Source: Symsagittifera roscoffensis (Eukaryota; Xenacoelomorpha; Acoela; Convolutidae). From it: a DNA stretch of 64,000 bases. The position numbers were made by a program, and so were the translations under genes. A model generated the notes under the pieces. It was not told where the DNA came from. It did not search any database and worked only from the letters and a program-made list of their open reading frames with translations. Positions 35,724-46,260 of this stretch are shown in pieces; positions within the stretch are counted from its first letter, which is position 1, and every line of letters starts with the position of its first letter. The stretch covers positions 40,570,379-40,634,378 of the forward strand of contig NC_087067.1 in NCBI RefSeq assembly GCF_963678635.1, given 5' to 3'.

Positions 35724-36894
35724 TTGAACAATGATTATTTAAACACCCCTTATAACACCCCAACCGTCGCAGTCGCAACCGCCATTCAGCCCATTACAGA
35801 CAACATTGCAATTCAACTAGCCCTACCATCCAAAGAAAATTTAGTTTGCACCGCACAACGAGCGCGCAAGCAACGAGAAGAAGTCTTACCAGTCTCCCCA
35901 GCAACCAGAAGTTTCGAAATACCCGAACTTTTCAAAAATTTTTATTAGATTTGACAGTGGGCAAAATGATCACGAGAGGATTATTTTATTCGGTGACCCT
36001 GAAATGCTACCTGTGCTTGAAACATCCAACTTTTGGTTGGCTGATGGAACTTTTAAAGTCACCCCGAAAATGTTTTATCAACTTTACTCCATACACGTTA
36101 GTCTTTCAGGAATAGCCCCTGCTTGCATATATGCGTTTCTGCCAAACAAAACAGAAAAAACTTACCACCGTTTCTTAGAAGCCCTAAAAATACTAGTCCC
36201 TGATAGTAGACCTGAAAAAAATTTACTGGATTTTGAGCAGGCCGCTATTCAAGCGTTTCAGAAAAAATTTCCCGAGACCAAGCTGTAGGGATGTTTCTTC
36301 CATCTTTCACAAAATTTTATGAGAAAAATCGCGGAGCTCGGATTGAAAAAGGATTACGAAACTAACCACGAGTTCGCTTTAGCACTCAAAATGTTACCCG
36401 CACTGGCTTTCGAAAAAGAAGAAGGAATAGGAAATTCATACGATAAAATAGTGGAGGAAATTCAAATAGTTTGCGATCACACCATAAAAGAGTCGGAAAA
36501 ATTAGCAAAAGTTGACGAGCTTTGCCTTTATTTTGGATCTAACTACATAAAAAGTCTCGTCCCGAATCGGGAAGCCCTATTCCCCCCTTCATTATGGAAT
36601 CGAAGGGATGCGGCATCATCGGGTCTGGCCAGAACAACAAATGCTGTAGAGGGCTGGCATTATGGCATACAGTCATACTTCAGTGGATCGCATCCCAAAA
36701 TATGGAAAGTGATTGCAAATTTGCAAAAAGACGCTTCCGTCCAAAAACTTAATTTCTATAACGCCTCGAGTGGGCACCAATTTACAAAAAAAAAGAAATA
36801 CCGGGTGCTCAATGAAAAAGTGCAGAATATTATGCTTGTTTACGAAGAAAAAACTGATTTGCTTTTCTTTCGCGCTATGGCGAATTTGAGTTAA
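35724..36894 (+). pseudogene. MULE-type transposase, two lesions
   Basis: The protein carries the MULE transposase core: DSGQNDHERIILFGD, then FWLADGTFKVTP with the catalytic-type Asp, later LLDFEQAAIQAF, a region near GCFFHLSQN, and NAVEGWHYGIQSYF. These are typical of Mutator-like elements, many of which have a FLYWCH zinc finger further N-terminal (not seen here). Two lesions disable it: a 1-bp frame change in a T run near 35,939-35,943 and an in-frame TAG at 36,286-36,288. The frame otherwise runs to TAA at 36,894, with AATAAA at 36,925. It lies antisense in the large channel intron. Terminal repeats were not identified. Confidence 0.85.
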
Positions 36895-37142
36895 ATATTT
36901 GCTATTTAATCTGTATTGCCAAGCAATAAAATTTTTTCCAAGTTTAATTATTTTCCTTGATTTTTCAAAATTGAGCTAGAGTCGATTTGAAACCGGCAAA
37001 ATAATGAATACATACAAGGTGTTGACTTTTCTTTTCCCTCCGCCCAACCCCCTAAGATGAACCCATTTATTGTACCCTTGATATACCCGTTATCATATTT
37101 ACCCGAAATTCAACATTTTTGGGAAAATTGGAAAAAATTTTC

Positions 37143-37213
37143 TGCCGCCAGGGATTCGATCCTTTGATCTCTAGATTTTGAGACTAAAGCTTTAACCACT
37201 ATACCATGAGGCA
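37143..37213 (-). tRNA. tRNA-like sequence, probable pseudogene or SINE head
   Basis: 71 nt on the minus strand. The A-box-like TGGTATAGTGG and B-box-like GATCGAATCC are at normal spacing, a short acceptor stem pairs mostly well, and an anticodon arm has loop CTCAAAA (anticodon would be CAA). A T6 run about 6 nt past the 3' end is a fitting Pol III terminator. Pairing in the T and D arms is poor. A CAA (Leu) anticodon does not fit a short-variable-arm tRNA, so a degenerate copy is more likely than a working gene. Confidence 0.45.
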
Positions 37214-38275
37214 TTTGGTTGTCATCCGAATTATTCTTCCAAGTTTGGCTCTTTGATTTTTAATTAAGCCCATGTTTGAGTTTTCAAAGCGTAGATCAAT
37301 TCTGTCGGCGCCAAAAGATCAAGGTCAAGAAATGTTTTGTATATGCACCAATTTGAATCATGTCGGTCGGGTTCGTTTTCAGGTTCATATCAAAGTCTAG
37401 ACTATCGGCAAGGTCATTTTTCGCAATTAAATCTTTGATGTTTACCGACGATATGGTTCCGAATCTTTTTCAAGTAACTTTCACTTTGATTCTTACAATT
37501 GGTTTTAAAAAGGGGTTAAATTGTAGTGGGGTTATCTGATTTTGGGTTTATATGAGAGGGGGTTAAGAAAAAGGGGGTTACAAAACACGGGGTGATAAGC
37601 TTGGGAACCCTATCACCGATCAGCCTGTGTGAAAAGTTCCATCAAAAAATTAAAGTCGATTAACTAATTATACTAATTGACTGAGTCAAGATTTGCAAGT
37701 TGAAACAACACCCCGAGCACAAACAATCTGTAACTTTTTCCGAAATTCGGAACAATTATTAGCATGAAAATTTTCTGAATAGAACGTGAAATAAATTGTT
37801 TTCAATTAAATGTTGATTGGCCATTTTTTTGGAAAAATTTTTGAGAGAAATGTCGAAAACCAAATTATGATTTGGTGTTACGGTGTTCTGTTAATTTTGA
37901 GAAAATACGTCAGTCAACACTTAAATTGACGAACTTCTGCTTTTCGCACGTTTTTATAAAAGTAATGTTTTACAAGCTGTCGATGCATCGAACGCTTTTA
38001 ATTCATCGAATTTATACCCCATTTTGGAAAGTTTTTATTTTTATGTTCTTTGAGACGTTATTGTTATTTCAGAAACTAAGTGACGTAAAATCTGCGCTGT
38101 ATCAAAAACTTCCACACAGAAAACGACAAGCACTGGAAAAAATTATTGATTTTTTAAAATTAAAAACAGTCACAACTTTATACCATAATCGTACCATCGT
38201 TTTTCCAGTTTTCAAAACCCCTCGTAATTATCAATTTTTGCGTTTGCAGAGATTTCGGTTTTTTTTTAATCTCAC

Positions 38276-38380
38276 CTTCGCAGATTTAGATGAATAGGGC
38301 TCGTCAAACAACTTCCACAGCTCTATCTGGACTTTCTTCAGTCTGGTTATTTTCCAGTTGTCAGCGTGGTCCTTTTCTAT
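38276..38380 (-). CDS. Shaw: Kv3/Shaw-like K+ channel, T1-S1 linker mini-exon
   Basis: 35 codons, phase 0 at both ends, found from its motif LWKLFDEPYSSKSAK, which matches the conserved pre-S1 segment of Shaw/Kv3 channels (W..FDEP.SS). The acceptor TTTTTTAG lies just beyond 38,380 and the donor AAG|GTGAGA just below 38,276. It fills exactly the part of the protein missing between the T1 exon and the S1 exon. It is too short to stand out as an ORF. Confidence 0.88.
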
Positions 38381-38735
38381 CTAAAAAACCAAATTTTTAT
38401 GAAAAAAACCGGCGTAATTTGTTGAAAAAAAAAACATTTTTTTGCGAAATTTAAAAAAAAAGAACAGAGTAATTTATTTTTAACATCATGAATAGTCTCT
38501 GCTTAAAAAAAATGAGCAAAAATAGTTCCAGTGTTGTTTAGACAGCTGATTGCGTGGTATTGTGTTGCAAGATATCGAGATTTTTTTCTCAATTTTTAAT
38601 TTTTTTTTCAACATCAATGTCGAGTTTAATTATTTTATTGCAATAATTTAAAAAGTTTTCAATTCCCAAACCAAATATTTATCAAATAAAATAAATTTTA
38701 GCAATAAAATAGCGCCGGGTCTCGTTAACAATTAC
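38381..38735 (-). other. Intron between T1 exon and linker exon
   Basis: 355 bp, AT-rich, donor TGG|GTAATT, acceptor TTTTTTAG. Nothing else seen. Confidence 0.75.
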
Positions 38736-38924
38736 CCACTCCCCTTCCCCTATCAAACTTTTTGTTACAAATGTATGGTTGTAACTGGCCTTGAACTTGG
38801 CGTATATGTTCTCGTCGCTAAGGACGTCTGGATCGTGTCCGTCTATCTCCAAACTGTCCAGAACCTCCAGCACATCATCCGTGTCCCTGTGTTTGGTGTA
38901 GGTCATCCAGCAACATGGCTCCAC
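38736..38924 (-). CDS. Shaw: Kv3/Shaw-like K+ channel, end of T1 domain
   Basis: 63 codons, phase 0 at both ends. It begins with VEPCCWMTYTKHRDT, the end of the T1 tetramerisation domain of non-Shaker Kv channels; the adjacent cysteines belong to the zinc site between subunits, and PCCW with TY..HRDT is a Kv3/Shaw signature. The acceptor is TTGGCAG before 38,924. Translation beyond TGG at 38,736 runs into the intron. The upstream T1 exon (start of the protein) was not found up to 39,815 and probably lies beyond the retroelement or outside the window. Confidence 0.9.
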
Positions 38925-39780
38925 CTGCCAATCATTAGCAATTTATTACTTTAATTAAGATTTGATGACATAGAATTAAGAGATTGAATCTCCTATTTCA
39001 AAGAGGACTTTAACAGTGGAGTGCACAGGAAATTAGGACAACTTAAGGTCAGAAAAACACCTGAAATTTAAAAAAATACGTTACAATTTGAATCTGAATT
39101 TTGATTTCTTAGACTTTGTCAAAGTGATGATTCAAAAACTAGAGCAGTTTCCGTTGTTTCAATCTAGCAGAATTTTCCTGGTTGCTGCATTTAGAAAAAT
39201 CTAGAATTTGAAGTATTGAGCTAAAACTATTTTGTGCTCTGCATTATTATTCTCCCTCACCGGTTTCTTATAAAAAGTTGTAAGATTCTATCTGCTCCTT
39301 GTTTCGAGGGTAATCTCCAACAAATTAAGCAGTGAAAAATAAATGTCTGTGTTTAAGAGGGTGTTATGTAAACCAACACTAATAAAAAAATTAAATTGTT
39401 TGAGTCATGAGTGTAAAAGCTTTAAAATGATATATAATATATTTACCCGCACTTAGTAAAAAGAGAAAATAATCGATTATATTATAATTATAATCGTACT
39501 TTTAGCAAAATTATAATTAATTATAAGCGCCAATTTTAGATGTTTAAACGATTTATAATCCATTATAATGATAACATTTTTGGTGACGTTTTAATAAATA
39601 CAATCATTTATAATTTTTCCTAAAATCTCTTTTAAACTCTTATAATCTATTATAATAGATTATAATCCCTTTTTCTATCAAAATAATATTTGACAGGAAA
39701 AATCATTTATAATGGATTGTAATTTAGCTATTCTGCATGAAAACACAATAAAAATCAGTAAGATGTAAGAATAAGTAAAC
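38925..39780 (-). other. Intron sequence upstream of the T1 exon
   Basis: About 0.85 kb without a gene. The part at 39,465-39,725 is a dense cluster of AT-rich palindromic motifs (TATAATCTATTATAATAG and variants). Confidence 0.6.
39465..39725. repeat. AT-rich palindromic repeat cluster, left of copy B
   Basis: At least eight motifs of the TATAATCNATTATAATGG type in 260 bp. A similar cluster lies at 60,280-60,475. Without copy B the two would be only about 0.55 kb apart. Confidence 0.55.
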
Positions 39781-39815
39781 CAGGGGCGGATCTAGGATTC
39801 TCGCGAGGGGGGTTC
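39781..39815 (+). mobile_element. hAT-type MITE copy 2, left end, cut by copy B
   Basis: It starts CAGGGGCGGATCTAGGATTC, the same end as the MITE at 22,419-22,811, and breaks off after 35 bp at the retroelement LTR. The rest resumes at 59,853. Confidence 0.75.
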
Positions 39816-40224
39816 TGAGTTAGGACCGAGTGGTTAACTCATAGAGTAATTTCGGATAGGGTACACCGTCTGCTCGTCACGCTATCTTATTTTCGGCCGG
39901 ATAGATTCGTGCAACTTCTTAGTCTAATACCGATCCTAATCTTACTCTTATACTATCTAGTCTCAGGTTGTTTAACTAGTCTCTGATAGGCTCAATAGAT
40001 CTAGGGTATACTGGTTTATTGCGGCTGCTGAAGTGCTCGGGAGAGTCCAACTAATTTCTAAGTTAAATTCAAATCTCTCTGGTGCTGAAATTACAAGTAA
40101 CTTCAGCACTTACAAATAAGTGGGTTGTTAGTTAGATGGATCGTGATTGGTTAATATTAAATACTTTACATTGGTAAAACATTTAATTTATCCAATCATA
40201 AAATATAGTTTAGATCAGGTTCCA
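39816..40224 (-). repeat. 3' LTR of copy B
   Basis: 409 bp, TGAGTTAGG...GGTTCCA as read on the plus strand (TG...CA ends). It differs from the 5' LTR only at 39,986 (A, against C at 59,610). It contains the LTR hairpin with one mismatch. Confidence 0.97.
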
Positions 40225-41758
40225 CCCATCCGGGTTTTACAGAGTTTTTTAGAACAGTTCTTCTGTAATTCAAGGATGGATGATGGACGTTGGTATTTGG
40301 TGAACATCATAATTTTCTTCCGCTTCTTCTTTGTTAAAGAAGTTTCAGGAAGCTGGAGTTAGAGACATAAGACGTTGTGTCTTCTAGTGACAACGACTAA
40401 GTCTTCGCAACAAACTCAAATCTGATTTCAGAATGGTTGGCTATGTCAGGTTTTTTTGTTCTGCGTGGAGAACTTCTTTTGTGTCTGATCTAGTTTGGGA
40501 ATGGCGTGGAGATTGTGCGTGGAGGGGATGCCTGGTTACTCGGATCTGTACGTATACTTGAACATCGAGGTGGTCATTGGTCTAGTTCAATGAAGTCCTT
40601 TTCTGCGAAGTCAAGTCGTACTCTAAATCCTTTGAGTTGTGATTGTGAGTGGCATATCGATTGTGGTTGGTCATTCTCTCTCGAGTGTAGTGGGGTCGTT
40701 TTGTCTTTAGATGTTCGTCCTTGGTGTTGTATTCTGATCTATGTATTGCATCATGTGATTTTACATTTTATAAAACTTTTATTAGTTTAATATTTTTTAA
40801 TAATGATTTTAGTTAGTTGTTTTCACAAAAGCTTTTTGTTTTAGTTCGGTTATTTTGAAGAGTTACTCACACTTGAGTAGCTCTTATTAAAAATAGAGGT
40901 GTGGTCACAAAGCGTGGATGTAGCGCGGTGGGTTAGGCCGGCTATAGAGCATGCTCAGGACGTCCTTCCTGGTGGGTTAGGCCAGGAGTGGGAGTATGAT
41001 TTCATGCGGTTTTTGTGAGGGGTCCTGTTATGTGACAACGTTTTATGTTGGGTTTGTTGTGGTTTTTCTTATGTTTTGTTGGTTGTGTCCTTTTTTCAAA
41101 AATCAAATTGTTTGTGGTATGGGTTTGTCTTTCGACTTTTTTGTGTTTTATTATTTCTTTCTTAGACTTTATAATAGTCTTCAAAAGAATAAATTATCCA
41201 GTTTTAAACTGGGTTAATCCGGTTTGGGTACCGTTGGTTTCCTTTTCTTAGTCATGCTGTTATTCTATGATTTGTGGTATTTAGTAAGCTGCGTTGGTTA
41301 GTTTTGTTTAGTATATGATTCCTTTCCAACCGGGTTAAAGGAAAGTTTGAAACATGTTATTATATGTTAGAGTTGTTGAGTGTGAAAACTTGAAACTGAA
41401 ATTCATTATTTTAAACAATTCTTCGTGGGCGAGCTGTGCGAGTGTGGATAGAATTTCTGTGCGAATGAATGAAAATATCAAAAGGTTAGTACTGCAATTG
41501 CATTTTATTAATTTACTGCATAGAATTTGGAAATTTACTGCTAGTTATGGGGGAATTTTAAGTTACAAATTTTCATCATAATTAGATTTACTGCTTGTGG
41601 GGAAAATTTTAGAAATGAATTTACTGCATTGGTATTAAATTTATAAATTTATAAGTGTAAGAGATTAATAGAATTTTTGAAATCTGTTTGATGAAATTTG
41701 CGATTTTTATTTGTCTTTTGTGGTTTTTGTAGGTGATCGTCGGATGAAGGCTAAAAAT
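40225..41758 (-). other. Long 3' non-coding region of copy B
   Basis: 1.5 kb matching 11,799-13,324 of copy A. The same paired GGTGGGTTAGGCC motifs occur near 40,930 and 40,972. No shared ATG-initiated ORF is present. Immediately before the LTR is the same GGATGGG as in copy A. Confidence 0.6.
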
Positions 41759-41837
41759 CTAAGGAAAACATGGATAAAGTATGGTGAGTTTTTTAATATT
41801 TCAATTAGTTAGTTATATTCATTTAATTCATACTTAC
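41759..41837 (-). other. Putative small intron at the ORF3 end (copy B)
   Basis: The donor CAG|GTAAGT starts 3 nt after the ORF3 stop. A TAACTAAC branch-like motif and acceptor TTCCTTAG follow, giving 79 bp. The same signals occur in copy A. Confidence 0.5.
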
Positions 41838-41840
41838 CTG

Positions 41841-43646
41841 TTAGTCGTCGGGGAAAAAACCGTGGGGGAAGATGTCGTGAATTAGTTCTGAAGTTGTTAG
41901 TAGTTTAGCTAAGATGCGGATGATATTTTTAGTTTGAAGCAGTGGCCAAAGCAATTGAAGTGCCTTAATAGTGGTTAGTTCTTCAGTGCCAACTGCAAAC
42001 TCATAAGGTGTGTTTTGGATTAGATTATATAATTTGTGATTGAATTTAGTGTTGTGGATGAATTCTAAAATTGGGATTTCTATGGGTTGTACAAACTCGT
42101 GCGGGATAAGGAAGGGTCGGGATTCTTCGGCGTTGAAGGTCTTGGTGATGGGACAGAAGATGTACATTTGGGTTATGGGGTCATAATTACGAAGAATACC
42201 ATGGAGGTTAGTGTCTTTAATACAATATGTGAAATTTAGGAAAAATGGTGAAGTGTATTTGGAATTAATGAATTGAAAACGATGGTGTGGTTGTCTAGAG
42301 GGTGTGTGTAGGTCAAAGTGATTTTGGATGAAGCGATAATAACTATATGTGTGGGTTTGTTTAGTGCGCAACATAATATCGTGTGAGCAGTGTAAATCTC
42401 TTTCGTGTGGTGCAAGGAAATGAAAGGTTAGTGAAAATATTTGGAAGCGTTCTTTAAAACTTTCGTATGCTTGTGTGTCTGTTAGTGCTTCTGAAATAAT
42501 GTGATCAAACTTTCGGTCGAAGATGTTTAGTGTAAATATATATGGTGTCTTGATGAAAAATTTCTCGGTAATTTGTGGATTAGCGAAGCGATCGTCGTCT
42601 AAGAATTGATCTTGGTTAGCTCTGATGATGTTGTGATCATAGTATTCGAGTGTATATTCGTTAGCTCTAGGTGCAGTGTGTGTTTTTAGTGATTTTTTAT
42701 ATCCAACGTAAGTAAATTGTCTAGCGGTTAGTGGTGTAGTGAGTCGATATAGCATGTCCGTATTTCGCTCTATATCGATGTGAGTGTTAGATAATGGTAA
42801 GCAAAGAGGGTTAGTAAAATGATAATATGAGGTCCAAGAGAGAGTGGGCATTAAAATGTATTCATCTACGAAGTTGCGTGTTTCGTTAGTGTCGTGGGGG
42901 GTGTTTAATGTGTATTGTGGGAATGAGGGTAAGGTGATGGCCAAAAATTCTTTTGTGTTAGTATGCTTGGGGTGGTTGATGTATTCACGGGCTGTTCCTG
43001 GTTTTGCTGGGAAAGGATGGTTGGGGAACTTTCTTTTAAAAGTGCGGTAAGCTCTATTAGTGTTGAGTGAAGATTCAGTTGATGTGGATGATGGTGCTAA
43101 TGATTCAGTATAGTTTGAAGAGGGTGTAGGGGTAGGGGGGTTGGATGAATTTATTGTGGAGGAGATTTGGTTTATGGTTGGGGTATTAAGGTGGTAGGGT
43201 TGTTGTTGAAGGGTAATAAAATTATCTAGCTCTGGGGAGATTCGGGGGGTGTCTGGAGAATGAGATGATTGGTCAGAATGGTATGAGAAGTAGGTTGGGG
43301 TAACTTGGGAAGCATAAGAGGGTGTGGGGGTGATTGGGTCAGGGTTATTGGATAATATGGGTTGAAAAGGGGGTTGAGAAAAATTAGAAGAGTTATGAAA
43401 ATTATTGGATGGGGATGGTTCTGAGTCGGCAAATTCATCGGGGGTTTCAATATTCGGGTTATTGAGTTGTGAGATGGAATATAAAACTGAGATGTGTGAA
43501 TTAGTATCGGAATTCATGCCTGATGTTACATTACTAGATGGAAAATCGGGTGGCGGAAAAGCAAAAAGTGGTATTATTGGGATTGGAGAGGTAAGATTGG
43601 TTGGGTGGGAATTTGATCGGTGTAGTGATCCAAGTTGGCGGCTCAT
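41841..43646 (-). CDS. ORF3, 601-residue protein of unknown function (copy B)
   Basis: Intact, starting at the ATG that overlaps the env stop (ATGA, 43,643-43,646) and ending in TAA three bases before a strong splice donor. The N-terminal third is Pro/Ser/Asn rich; the C-terminal two-thirds is compact, aromatic-rich and closely similar to copy A, so it has been kept under selection. No catalytic motif, signal peptide or membrane segment is obvious. It is not a usual Ty3/gypsy protein. Candidates include a matrix or nucleoprotein-like protein captured with the glycoprotein, or a regulatory protein; neither is supported by a motif. Confidence 0.8.
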   Translation of the reverse strand: MSRQLGSLHRSNSHPTNLTSPIPIIPLFAFPPPDFPSSNVTSGMNSDTNSHISVLYSISQLNNPNIETPDEFADSEPSPSNNFHNSSNFSQPPFQPILSNNPDPITPTPSYASQVTPTYFSYHSDQSSHSPDTPRISPELDNFITLQQQPYHLNTPTINQISSTINSSNPPTPTPSSNYTESLAPSSTSTESSLNTNRAYRTFKRKFPNHPFPAKPGTAREYINHPKHTNTKEFLAITLPSFPQYTLNTPHDTNETRNFVDEYILMPTLSWTSYYHFTNPLCLPLSNTHIDIERNTDMLYRLTTPLTARQFTYVGYKKSLKTHTAPRANEYTLEYYDHNIIRANQDQFLDDDRFANPQITEKFFIKTPYIFTLNIFDRKFDHIISEALTDTQAYESFKERFQIFSLTFHFLAPHERDLHCSHDIMLRTKQTHTYSYYRFIQNHFDLHTPSRQPHHRFQFINSKYTSPFFLNFTYCIKDTNLHGILRNYDPITQMYIFCPITKTFNAEESRPFLIPHEFVQPIEIPILEFIHNTKFNHKLYNLIQNTPYEFAVGTEELTTIKALQLLWPLLQTKNIIRILAKLLTTSELIHDIFPHGFFPDD

Positions 43647-46260
43647 CGTGGGCTAAAAAAATGATTATTTTGAGACTGAAAAGCGGTGGTATGGGGTTGT
43701 TCAATAATTTGTTCATAAGTATTATCATCTTGTGACTGGTGTGTCATTATATGTTGAATGGGACTTTGTGATGTGGTGAGTCGAAAATTTGGATTATGTG
43801 TGATGGCTAAGTTTCGAAAATTTCGTGGGACTAGGGATAGTGGATGGTTATTTGGTAGGGGTGGTAATTGTGGTGCCGTTGGCGTTATGTCTACATTGTT
43901 ATGTTCTTCGTCGTATGTATTTTGTCGTGTTGCTATTTTTGTGTTATATTCTTTTATTTGTGCGTCTAAAAGAATTTTGTTTATAGATGTAGAAAAGATT
44001 CCAAAAAATCCTGCAAAGAGTATGCGTGCTACACTTGCTTGTCGATTGACCTGTGTGTGTATAGCACATGTGTTGTAGATTCCTTTTAAAAGTGAGAAAA
44101 GAAATCCAATAAAGTTAAACATTGCGTATAAAATAGTCAATTTTTCTAAGATGTAGTAGGGCCATCCTAGAAAATCGAGGATCTCATTTTTGAGTGTAAC
44201 AAAGCTAAAAATGTTAATTGGTGATATATCTTGGGGACGGTATTTTTCACCGTTTAGATATATATAATCTTTAATGTCTTTAAAATATCCGCTATAGTCT
44301 TGCGTGTAGATATCGGCAAATCCTGCGGTTTCTGCAAGTTTGCGTAAATTTTGGTCTATTGATTGTCTTTGTATAGTGTCCATTTGTGTTAATAATTCTT
44401 GGAATTGTTGTGTTCTAATGTGATGTTGAATATCTGATTTTGAATAGATTCCTATTGATTGTAAGTCTATATTTGGGTTTCGAGCAATAGCGCGAATGCT
44501 TTCTGGTGAAAATTTTTTGAGTGATTGCATTAATGTGGGATATGGAGTGAGAAGATAGTATTTATTTTCATCAGGGTTTAGTTGTACTACATTGTGGCTG
44601 TTTTCTGATCCACATGGGACTGCGGTATCCCAGAAATAGGTTCTTCGTGAAAGTGTATCCACGAAATGTACTTTATTCTTATAAAAGATAGGGATTCTTT
44701 TATAACATCGTTTATCTTCAAAAACGTATAGTGGTGATACTTTTTAGTACAAGTATAAAACCATAAGATGTTTCCTTCATAGTCTAAAAAATTTGATCTA
44801 TTTCCAGATAATAAGTATCCTGCATAGGGTATTTTTAATACTGCTAGTGCAAGTGATTGTAATATTTGTGTTCGTTCTAATTCGCATAGGTGGTGTAGTG
44901 TTTCTAATTCGGAGAGTGACATTTCTTGAAAAATTCGGCTAATTGTATAATCTAGTTTCATATCTAAATGAATATCATAGTGGATATTACCGAAATATGT
45001 AGTATTCATTAGTGATAATTCTTGTAAGCGTGTGCTTCTGGTGTCATGGGGTTTTAGATGTCCACCAGGTTGTCCGTTGCTTTTTTCAAAATTAACTGGT
45101 ATATAGGATGTTCCTTCGTTTAGAGGATGACCTGTGGCATATGGGTCGATTTTTACTTTTCCAGTGGTCATGTCGAATCCTTTTTCGTATTCAACTAATA
45201 TTTCAGAGTATTGTGTTCTGTGAAGTGGATTCCTGTATTTACATGCAAGTTCTGTTTCTTGATATATTTGAAAACGTGTCAATTTATTTTCTATATTGTC
45301 TATGTTTCTAAAATTAGAACTTAGTTTTCGTGATGGATGGACTTGTTCATATGGAATTGATTGTATAAAATATTTTTCGTGAAATTTTATCATACGAGCG
45401 TGTATTTTTGCTACTTGAAATGTTGTACATGTATCTTCGGGGAACCAAACAATGGTTGCTTGTGTTCTCGTTGTAGGGTCGCAATAACCTTGATCATTTT
45501 TACAAGGTAATCGGATTCCTTGATAGATCATTGTATTATCTGATAAATCTCGTGTTGGTTGTATTTTTTCGAGTTGTATTTTCCAATCAAAAAACATTAT
45601 TTCTTGGTATCCTTTATTTTTTGTGTCTGCTTTGCAGTTTGATGGGTCATTTATACCAATGTGTGGTATCCAATGTTTATCGTGTAGGTCATAGGTTAAT
45701 CGTCCGTGTGCGCCATTATACGGGTATTTTTCGTCTAGTTTTATATGTCCTTGGTGTCTTTCAAGTTGTGATTGATGTACAGAGTCTGGAAAAACTTGAA
45801 AATTAACTAATTTTCGTTGGGAGTTTTTATTTTGTGTGATGTTTAGTCTAAGTAATTCATTTTTACAATCGTCGGGATTGAGATGTAAAAGACGTTCTAT
45901 ATTGCTTTGATAGAATGATTCATGGTCAAGTCGGTTTTTGTTTCCATTCGAGACTTGTGAACAATGTACTTTCTTTTCGGAAAATGTTGCTGTGAATTTA
46001 TAACCTGTAACTGTTGTTGCTCGGGCTTTTGAATAGAGTGTTGCTATTACATCTGTGGTTTCTATTGCTTGTGGTTCTGTTTCACATTGTGATACTTGAT
46101 TTATTGCATATTTATGTAGTGTTTTTTGTTCATTTTCTTCACAATCGTAATGTGTTACTAGTAAATCTTGTGGTCCTGTACGAGGGGAAGGGTTTATGTT
46201 TTGATTTGAGATTACTAGAAAAAGGAGTTGGAGAAAAATTAATAATTTTAGAATATACAT
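43643..46260 (-). pseudogene. env: Envelope-like glycoprotein, one frameshift (copy B)
   Basis: About 870 codons. It has a signal-peptide-like N-terminus (residues 1-18), a Cys-rich ectodomain with a YDC motif near residue 37 and conserved cysteines in VSQC, VHCSQ and DDC contexts, scattered N-glycosylation sequons, a long middle region, and two hydrophobic segments at about residues 695-725 and 745-765. The layout resembles class III glycoproteins of chuvirus-like viruses, which other retroelements are known to have captured; here it would sit at the particle surface and mediate fusion. In this copy a run of A is one base shorter than in copy A (44,741-44,745 on the plus strand), shifting the frame; the remainder is open in the other frame to 43,643. 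The gene would be intact only if that frameshift is bypassed. Confidence 0.75.

Larger units (their letters stand above)
23458..38275 (-). other. Large intron between T1-S1 linker exon and S1 exon
   Basis: 14.8 kb with donor AAG|GTGAGA and acceptor CATTTCAG. It holds dispersed repeats, a gypsy-type gag fragment (24,938-25,430), a broken MULE transposase (35,724-36,894) and a tRNA-like sequence (37,143-37,213). The stretches 23,458-24,590, 26,830-35,700 and 37,214-38,275 contain only short ORFs that look like chance, plus repeat modules. Confidence 0.75.
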
